DNA of 64,000 nt from Nageia nagi (taxonomy: Eukaryota; Pinophyta): assembly GCA_050084985.1 (NCBI GenBank), contig JBITNC010000001.1, positions 56,730,001 through 56,794,000 on the forward strand, in the 5' to 3' direction. The first letter of the stretch is position 1. Every line of letters starts with the position of its first letter. The position numbers and the translations under genes were made by a program. The notes beneath the pieces are model-generated. The model saw only the letters and a program-made list of their open reading frames with translations, searched no databases and had not been told where the DNA came from. Shown piece after piece: positions 1 through 8,000 of the stretch.

Positions 1-1463
1 ATGCGATTGAACCCTGCTCTTTAGGTTGTATCTATCTCAAACAGAATTGCAGAAAGCAAATATGCAGAATTGAACGTTGCAGAGTGGAAATTACGGAAAT
101 CTTAAATACTGGAAGAGAGAGAGAAACTGGAAAATACTGAACTTAAAGCAAATTCACACTTTACACTACAAAATACAGAGAGATAAAAGAGTCTTCTACC
201 ATTTGGAGTGGGCCCTTGCTCCTCTTGGTGGAAGACTTAAAGAAACTCAGAACTGAAAACTCCTTAACAGATCACTTTATTGCTGCATGCAGTTCGTCTT
301 ACGTAGAATGTGCTTCACAAAGCTAGAGCTTCAACACAACAATCTATTCACACAATACTCTCTTAATTTCCTAACCTCCCCTACTGTCAACAACTGAGGT
401 ACTTAACATCCTCCATTGTCTAACAATAGGCTTGGTCAAAAATAACAATAATCTGAACAATATTCAGAATCCCTTATTTCTAGGATCAAAACTAACTTAG
501 TGCTAAAATCATCATACTAATAAATGTATGCTCTTATTTAAGGAGAGCTACAATCCCTTGAGAAAAGGACAGCTCATCCAAATGAGATGGCACTATCCTA
601 GCTAGACATAAATAGCCTAACACATATTTTCTGGAGTCAAACATACTCCACAAAACAAGAATTGACTCTGAGAATATTAGTGTGTTTGAAATCATGCTTC
701 AGGCTAAATCTGGAGCAGTTCGATTTGCACAAATGTAGGAATTCTGCCAAGTGGACGTAGAGCTGCTGATAAGGTCAACTGAAATAGTCAACCTTCCGAA
801 CTTCAAGTCTGGAATGGGTGCTTCAGATGAGTCTGGAGCGGCAGCTCCAGACATGTCTAGAACAGATACCTCAAATGTGTCTGAATATGAGCCTTAGCCA
901 TGTAAAATGAACTTTGAATGTGTCTGGAGCGAAACTCCAGACAAGGCCAAGAACAAGGTTTGGAGCTTCAAACAAGTCTGGAACAAAGGCGCCAGACAGG
1001 TCTAACCCCACATTGCCAAGTATAATACCAGATGTGTCTGGAGCGAAGCTCCAGACAACTCAGAAGTCATTTGGAAGCCTTCCTGACAATGCTAGCCATG
1101 TACAAGTCTGGAACAACAGTGCCAGACAAGTCTATCTCCTCATTGCCAAGTATGATACCAAATGTGTCTGGAGCGAAGCTCCAGACAACTCAAAAGTCAT
1201 TTGAAAACCTTCCTGACAATGCTTGTGAACTAGCCATGTTACCACTCAGCACTCCAAAAAGTAGAATGAAGCATTTTGACTTAAAATAGACACACAAATA
1301 TCATCAGTACACACAAAATATCAACAAAAGGAAAATATGCATTTCATCATAAATTAAGCACATAAGTAGTTCAGCAGTTAGAATTCATCAGTTGTATAGT
1401 GTCCAAATATACAGAATAGATCATAAAACCAGGTCAAAAGCAGGTGGTTTTTGAGACTCATCA
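1..1463 (-). repeat. 3' LTR of the Gypsy element (partial)
   Basis: Base 1 aligns with 11370 and base 1463 with 12832, at a constant offset of 11369. Differences were seen at 304, 938, 1120, 1231, about 1335 and about 1358. The inner end is CTCATCA, the inverted complement of the TGATGAG that opens the complete copy. Inside are palindromes of the form GTCTGGAGC-n-GCTCCAGAC at 831-852, 922-942, 1036-1056 and 1166-1186, and weaker ones at 976-997 and 1107-1128. Short reading frames in this stretch are products of the repeated palindromes and not genes. Confidence 0.95.
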
Positions 1464-1480
1464 CTCCCCCCCAGCTTAAG
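1464..1480 (-). other. Polypurine tract of the Gypsy element
   Basis: On the minus strand an uninterrupted purine run GGGGGGGAG directly precedes the TGATGAG start of the 3' LTR, the expected position for the plus-strand DNA primer. Confidence 0.85.
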
Positions 1481-1517
1481 ATTTTGCTACTCCTGGAGCA
1501 AGAAAGATAGAAAAGTT

Positions 1518-2243
1518 TTAATCAGAGTCACTAGAACTATCTGAAACAGTAACAACTGTAGGGGTATGAGCTAAAATAGCTAGATCGTAAAGACAATCAG
1601 CTAACTGGAGTCTCTGGCGGGTCCTGATATTCACTGTGCCTTGTTGAACTTGTGGAACATATGCTCCGCCACCATGCTGTCTGATAAGTCTAGTCTGCCA
1701 TGCTGAAAAGACTACATCTGATTGACGGGCTTGTTCATCTAGTCTAGGAACTGGAAATAAAATGAGAGGAGGACGGAATTGACTCCCCAGCCAACTTGTA
1801 GGATCTTCTTCCAGTACTGAAATAACAGAAAGTGCTCGACGCCGACTCCAATACATGTTGGTCGGTGTGAAAATCTCCCTGAGGCGGAGTTCATCAGATA
1901 AATCCATCCAGCGTGTGTTACAACACACTACAGCTTCATCAAACGTATTCTGAAGGACTGCCTGACAGTCAGTCACACAGTGAGCAATTGCTGTCTGATA
2001 TTGGGTCTTAACAGGTCCTTGTAACAAGAGAGCTCGCAACATTGCCTGAAATCGCTGCGGATAATAAGCCTCTATCCTCATGGGAAAAGGGGTGCTGGTT
2101 TGACATTGATGAAATTGGGCCAACTCTTTTCTCCATTGAATTTGATTAAGCAGGGCAGACACAAAATTGTACCTCCCCCACATATAAATTGACAAAGAAC
2201 CCGCGTTCATGAGGAACACAGAAACCATGAATGAAAAACTCAC
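1518..2243 (-). CDS. Second 3' ORF of the Gypsy element, overlapping the first by 98 bp
   Basis: This 241-residue frame overlaps the end of the preceding ORF in another frame and runs to 38 bases short of the polypurine tract. It is Arg/Gln-rich with several Trp, and ends in a Ser/Asp run (SDSSSDSD). I see no recognisable domain. The overlap can be read in two ways: one longer protein whose frame was broken near 2150-2180, or a separate product. The continuing amphipathic, Trp-rich character across the junction favours a broken single ORF, but this is inference. Comparison with another copy of the family would settle it. Confidence 0.55.
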   Translation of the reverse strand: MSFSFMVSVFLMNAGSLSIYMWGRYNFVSALLNQIQWRKELAQFHQCQTSTPFPMRIEAYYPQRFQAMLRALLLQGPVKTQYQTAIAHCVTDCQAVLQNTFDEAVVCCNTRWMDLSDELRLREIFTPTNMYWSRRRALSVISVLEEDPTSWLGSQFRPPLILFPVPRLDEQARQSDVVFSAWQTRLIRQHGGGAYVPQVQQGTVNIRTRQRLQLADCLYDLAILAHTPTVVTVSDSSSDSD

Positions 2244-3855
2244 ACAAGAGGTAGCGAGTTTCGCATTGGGCGACTGAGTATTCCTGCAAAAACTGCTGAG
2301 GTGTCACTAAACAGTAAGGGCATCCAACCTTAATCTGCTGCAATTGCCAGCGAAGATAGAGCTCCTTCAGGTACACTGCGTAAACGGAAGAGGGTGGACG
2401 TCCGTGAAGAATTTCTTCAAAAATGGAAGAAATATCCTGTATGAGTTGTTGTGGGATGGCTGGTATCTGAGGACGAGACTGAAGCTCTGCAATTTTGTCA
2501 TGTGCTTCATCATGGCGAGTCTTCAAATTCTGGAATTCATGGACCAATATCCCGTGGGTTGCTTGCAAATCTGAGTAGGCCTGCTGTTCCTGTGCCAACT
2601 GATGCTGCAGACTTATAACATCCGCTTCAAGCTGGCTAGAGCGGGAATTCGCTGCTTGGACTGCAGCCAGTAAATCATTGTTGGCATACACCCGTTCTTT
2701 GAGAGCCAGGTGTTCAGAGGAAATGTGCCTGATTATGCTATGAAGACTCTGGGTAGACAGGTGGGTGTTCTTCAGTTTTGCATTTTCTGCTATCAATTCA
2801 CGGCACATAAGCACCATGTCATCCTTCTGCATCCGGAGTTGAGTCTTGTCCTGCTCCAGTCGGGAAGTGGTATCTTCAAGCTCCTGTATACGAGCTAATA
2901 AAATAGCAGGGGATTCATTTGGCGCGCTGGACGTGCTGGGTAAATTAAAAGAGGAACCGCCGCATTCTGGCGGTTCAAACGCAACATCTTCAGTAAAGTC
3001 TAGGCGCTGAGCAGACTGCAGACGGGCGGGTGATGAGATGGCAGCCGATGGAGCAACTCGCGGACGTTTGGTAGGTGATTCCGCCGGCAGTTCCGCATGG
3101 GATTCAGCAAGGGAGTGGCCTGGCGCATTAACCGCAGCGGATGAAGCACCTCCTAACTGATACAAGCTACTTTGAGGTAAACCGATAAAGTCTGGTCCTA
3201 GAAATGTTCTCCATGCCGCTTCTCCTCCATGTCTATAAAAATGCTCTCTGCAGAGCAAAGTAATCAAGCCATGATGCTTTAATGGAGCAGTCTGCCCCGT
3301 TTCCTGCCACTTGGTGGCCATAGATAAAAGGCTATCATACAGGAATTGAGGGATATTATAAGTATAATCTTCCGGATGGCGAAGCTGGACCAAGAGCCGC
3401 AATTGATGACCCTGTAGTTGTGCATACTGTCCTTCGCAGAAGAAGTATTTAAGCACCCAAATAGCAACTTCATTCCATGGTGAAGGTAAGGTGACTCGAT
3501 AAATACCTCTGTCTCGACCTTTGCTGCGTATTTTTGTGGCTCGAGGTTCAGCTAGAACATGGAAAGCATCCAGGACATCGTCAGGAGATTCCTTTCCTGC
3601 GACCAACACTTCCCCTTCCGCTGGAATTCCTGATATCGTGCTTATTACCATGGGCGAGATAGGAATTGTATGGCCACGAATGGTGACTGAATCACCAGCA
3701 AACTGTGTAGCGAATTCCTTAACCAACCAAGGCTCGTGGCCTTGAAACAAACGGAAAAACTGCAACCATCGTGCATTCTGAAATATGTCTGTTACTGCTT
3801 GATTTTGCACTAATTCTGCAATGGAACTGGGCTCTTCCCGCCGCTTCGGACCCAT
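2146..3855 (-). CDS. Extra 3' ORF of Athila-like element (ATHILA ORF / plant transposon-protein-like), 569 residues
   Basis: Located between integrase and the 3' LTR, as are the additional ORFs of Athila/Tat elements. I start it at the ATG at 3855 (MGPKRR...), because the residues upstream to 4131 look like untranslated sequence. Residues about 25-225 resemble the domain called ATHILA ORF or putative plant transposon protein, with the order W-F...EFA...V-RG-IPIS...GIP. Next come a Ser/Pro-rich linker with an SV40-like basic patch PTKRPRV (261-267) and a long coiled coil (about 315-460, heptad Leu/Gln/Glu). The C-terminal segment contains GCPYC. No signal peptide or clear membrane segment is seen, so I do not call it an envelope protein. 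The function is unknown; the coiled coil suggests self-assembly and the basic patch possible nuclear entry. Confidence 0.7.
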   Translation of the reverse strand: MGPKRREEPSSIAELVQNQAVTDIFQNARWLQFFRLFQGHEPWLVKEFATQFAGDSVTIRGHTIPISPMVISTISGIPAEGEVLVAGKESPDDVLDAFHVLAEPRATKIRSKGRDRGIYRVTLPSPWNEVAIWVLKYFFCEGQYAQLQGHQLRLLVQLRHPEDYTYNIPQFLYDSLLSMATKWQETGQTAPLKHHGLITLLCREHFYRHGGEAAWRTFLGPDFIGLPQSSLYQLGGASSAAVNAPGHSLAESHAELPAESPTKRPRVAPSAAISSPARLQSAQRLDFTEDVAFEPPECGGSSFNLPSTSSAPNESPAILLARIQELEDTTSRLEQDKTQLRMQKDDMVLMCRELIAENAKLKNTHLSTQSLHSIIRHISSEHLALKERVYANNDLLAAVQAANSRSSQLEADVISLQHQLAQEQQAYSDLQATHGILVHEFQNLKTRHDEAHDKIAELQSRPQIPAIPQQLIQDISSIFEEILHGRPPSSVYAVYLKELYLRWQLQQIKVGCPYCLVTPQQFLQEYSVAQCETRYLLCEFFIHGFCVPHERGFFVNLYVGEVQFCVCPA

Positions 3856-4181
3856 GACACCTGTTGATCTGCTGGTATTGCTCGGCTCTTTGGAGTTACA
3901 GGAGTTCGAAAGGTGGCCGGGAATGCTGGTTGACGGTTTTTGGACACAACTGATAAATTTAAACATGCAAACTATTAATTGCCTAACTATGATTAAAATA
4001 ACATACCACTTAATGCGATATCTGGCGGATGTGACAAGTACGGATACACATGTGAAAGTGACTAAGCCGGATATGCTGAGATCACGCCTTGAAGAAAGCG
4101 CATGGAATCGAACGCCGTCGTCTGCTGCCATAGTGAACGCGATGTATTCTGGCAGACAAGTGACGCATCAAGTGAAGTTTG

Positions 4182-4770
4182 GCACGTGATAGATAGACTT
4201 GAGGTGCCTTGGATGAATAATCACGAAGTAAGGAGTACAACTATCCTCCAACTAATCCGGCGCGGTCATTGAACGGCACAAGACACATGTGGGGTCATAT
4301 CTACTCATGCTGCTGCCACGTATGATGTAGGTGTCTCAGTTATTGTTACCAGTGCTGGAAAATCGCACCATCTAGGAAATAGGAATGGAAAGTCAATCCA
4401 AGATCCTATCTGGCGCGTTGCACAAAAGGTAAGGCGAGAAAAGCTGGCAACTCCTAAATACGTCTGGAGAAACGCAATCCGGAGCCACAGTTTCGCCACA
4501 CATGCAGGATCCACGTAACTCGTGAGGCTTTATCAACCTCAGTAGAACAGAAGTCCTGCAGATGACCACTTTTATATATATATATATATATTTTTTTTTT
4601 TTTGTTTTTTTTTTTATATATTTTTTATTTGTTTTTTTTTTTTTTTTTTTTTTTTTTATTCTGTGTTTCCAATGTCAGTGGTTTTCACCCAATAAGCGCC
4701 AGTCATCCTGGTTTTCACTTACTGACTGCCACGTTCACTGAAATCACTTATTCATAGGACTGATCAAGAA
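4182..4770. other. Spacer between pol and the 3' ORF, with T-rich tract
   Basis: No convincing gene is present. Bases about 4570-4660 are a TA repeat followed by long T runs, which is an A-rich stretch in the element's sense. Sequence around 3856-3875 in the element's sense contains CAG dinucleotide acceptors just before the ATG of the downstream ORF, which would fit expression from a spliced RNA. That is an inference only. Confidence 0.5.
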
Positions 4771-4771
4771 T

Positions 4772-5022
4772 TTATTTAATTATACCCGAGGAAGAAGAGG
4801 CTTCCTCGGATACACCAGTGTCTGCTACCCGCATCTGCTGTGTGAATTGCTCCTTCGTTGTTGGTATCAAATATGGTCGGAGGCGATGTCCATTAACCAG
4901 GAGAATCCTTCGAGAGTCGTCGATTGGCTGTAACTGGACTGAACCATTAGGGAATATTTGAAGAATCTTATATGGCCCCAACCATCGTGTTTGAAGTTTC
5001 CCTATAAAATCATTATATAGCG
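4772..5022 (-). pseudogene. Displaced C-terminal tail of the Gypsy integrase
   Basis: The frame carries the GPYKI-type tail with the VNGHRLRPY motif that normally ends plant Gypsy integrases. It is separated from the main polyprotein by a TAG at 5065-5067 and by a frame change near 5011-5020, where a TATATA run suggests a two-base slip. It is therefore the broken end of pol and not a separate gene. Its own stop is at 4772-4774, after a Ser/Glu-rich end. The breaks make this copy unable to yield a full-length integrase unless recoding occurs. Confidence 0.85.
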
Positions 5023-5064
5023 GGAGTCAAATAACAAGGCCCATTGTCCTACTTGAAACTGGTT

Positions 5065-8000
5065 CTATTTCAAATTTTTATCATGCCAAAGCTTTCGCTG
5101 GTGTTGGATAATTTCTGTATTATGCAAGGCCTCCATTCTTATCTCATCCAGCTCATTTAGCTGCAGCAGTCTATTTTTCTGTACTTCTGTTATGTCCAAT
5201 TCAACCTCTAAGGCCATTCTCAGGGTCTGGAGCTCAAATTCAATGGGTAATAGAGGCTTCTTACCAAAGACTAATTCATATGGAGTAAATCCAGTAGTGG
5301 ATTTCCACATGGTATTGTATGCCCAAACTGCTTCAGGAAGCCTGGGTACCCAATCTCTTCTGTGTGAAGCTACAGTCTTGGTCAATATGTTTTCCAGCTC
5401 TCTGTTAGTAACTTCAACTTGTCCATTTGTCTGTGGATGATAGGGTGAAGCCTTCTTGTGTCGGATCTGGTATTGGTTCACAAAATGTTGTATTGTCTTT
5501 GACATGAACTGTGGACCTTGATCAGAAACCAGAAATCGAGGGGCTCCAAATCTCTGCATAATGTTGTTATACAGAAAATCTGCCACAAATTCTTCTTTGG
5601 CATGTGCCAAAGCTACTACTTCTACCCACTTAGTGGCATAATCAGTACAGACCAGTATATGTTTCTTACCTTGAGATGGAGGATTAATAGGCCCAACAAA
5701 GTCGATACCCCATTGCTCGAATGGTTCAAGCATCCATTGCGGCTGCAATGGCATCTGAGTAGTACCAGTTGGTCTACCCATCCGTTGACATTGATCACAT
5801 TGCCTCACATATTTCCTAATATCTTTGTGCATTGAAGGCCAAAAATAACCAGCTCCTAGGACTTTGTGAATGGTCCGTTTGTCAGAATAGTGTCCTCCTG
5901 AAGGTTCATCATGACATGCACGGATGACATCAAATACTTCATCAGTACGTAAACACCTTCGGAGTGCACAATCAGGTCCATATTTAAACAGTAACCCATC
6001 CACCCATTTGTATGATGCACTCTGCTTTATCAGTTGTTTCTTCTGATTTGGAGACAGATATGGAGGAATTCTTCCAGTGGCAAGATAATTAGCAATGTCT
6101 GCAAACCATGGAGATTGGGTAGAGATTACAAATAGTTGTTCATCTGGAAAAGTGTCCTCCACAAGCTCATCTTCTCGGATGATGTTCAGTCTAGACAAGA
6201 AATCTGCTACTACATTTGCCTTGCCAGGTTTATCAATTATAGTCACATTAAATTCCTGTAGTAGCAGCAACCATCTCACAACTCTTCCACTTACCACAGG
6301 TTTGTTCATGAGATATTTAATGGCAGCATGGTCAGTATGAACAAACACTTGGTATCCTGTGATATAGTGTCTAAATTTATTGATGGCATACACTACTGCT
6401 AGGAATTCTTTCTCTGTAGTGGTATAATTTCTTTCAGCTCCTACCAAGTTTTTGCTTATGTAATAAATAGCATATGGGGACTTACTTGGTTCTTCTTGTC
6501 CTAGGACTGCTCCAATAGCATAATTTGAGGCATCCGTATGAATGTGGAATGGAAGTTCCCAATTTGGACCTCTCAACACAGGAGTTGTGGTGAGTTTTTC
6601 TTTGATGGTTTGAAAAGCTTCTTCACAGTCAGCCGTCCATTCAAATTCATTGTCCTTATGCAGCAAGGCAAATAATGGGGCTGCTATTTTACTGAAATTT
6701 TCTATAAATCTTCTGTAGTATCCGGCATGTCCTAAGAAGCTCCGGACATCTGTTTGAGTCTCAGGTTGAGGAAGTTGCTTGATGACTTCTATCTTCTTGG
6801 GGTCCACCTGAATCCCTTGGGCTGAAATATGATGGCCCAAGACTATTCCCTCCTGTACAAGCATGAAACATTTTTCATGGCTTAAGGATAGATTATGCAA
6901 TTTGCATCTCACCAATACTTTTTCTAAGTTTCTTAAGGCATCTTCAAAAGTGTTGCCATACACTGTGAAGTCATCCATGTACACTTCAACGCAATCATTA
7001 GTCAGATCTGAGAAGATTGCTAGCACAGCTCTTTGGAAGGTTGCTGGTGCATTGCATAAGCCAAAAGGAAGAACCCTGTAAGCATATGTACCCCATGCAC
7101 AGGTAAATGTAGTCTTGCCCTGATCTTCTTCTGCAATTTGTATTTGGTTATAGCCACTAAATCCATCTAGGAAAGAGAAATACTGCTTACCAGACAAAGT
7201 GTCTAACACTTGATCAATAAAAGGCAATGGAAAGTGGTCTCTGAATGTAGCTTTATTTAGGGCTCTGTAGTCAACACATACCCTCCACTTGCCGTTTTTC
7301 TTAGGTACTATCACCAATGGTGAGACCCACTGACTATCTGAGATAGGATAGATGAATTCTGCTTTCAATAGCTTCTCAATTTCAGTCTTAACAACTTCTT
7401 TCAATGCAGGATTTATTCGTCTAGGAGGCTGTTGGACAGGTCTGGTTTCATCCGTATATATATGATGGGTACAAATATCTGGATGAATTCCTTTCATGTC
7501 TGAATAATCCCAGGCAAAAGCCTCAGTATGGGCTGTTAGGACGTCAAAAAGCTTCTTCTCTTGTTCATCTGTCAACCAACTGTTGATATTAAGAGTTTTT
7601 CCTGGTAATACTTCAACGGTCTTAATCCCAGGTTTGGTCAGGTTACTTTGTTCTGGAAGTTGAACCAGGGAATTCAAAGGACAAGAGTGTGGAAATAAAG
7701 AATGAAATACTCTTGTGCTTTCCCTGAACAAATCCCCTTTTGGAACAATGTGAGTAAGGGGGCATTTGAACATTGCCAAAACGGCTGCTTGTTCTTCTGA
7801 AGGAACATTAAAAATAATGCTTTGTAATGGTTCGATCCCTTTATCTCCCTTCTCTTCATCACTGTCTTCTGATTCTTCATCCTGTGGCTCCAGACAGTGG
7901 TACTGTATCTGTTCCAGACTAGGATCTTCTTCGATTTCCTCAATATGGTCCTTGATGGTAATAGTTGCTAGTGTTGCAAAAGTGTCTTGTGCATCCATAT

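Noticed and set aside
914-1289. Two overlapping plus-strand frames in the Gypsy LTR with repeated ERSSRQLR/SGAKLQT strings (also at 12382-12658)
   Set aside because: They are translations of the repeated U3 palindromes, antisense to the element, and occur equally in both LTR copies.
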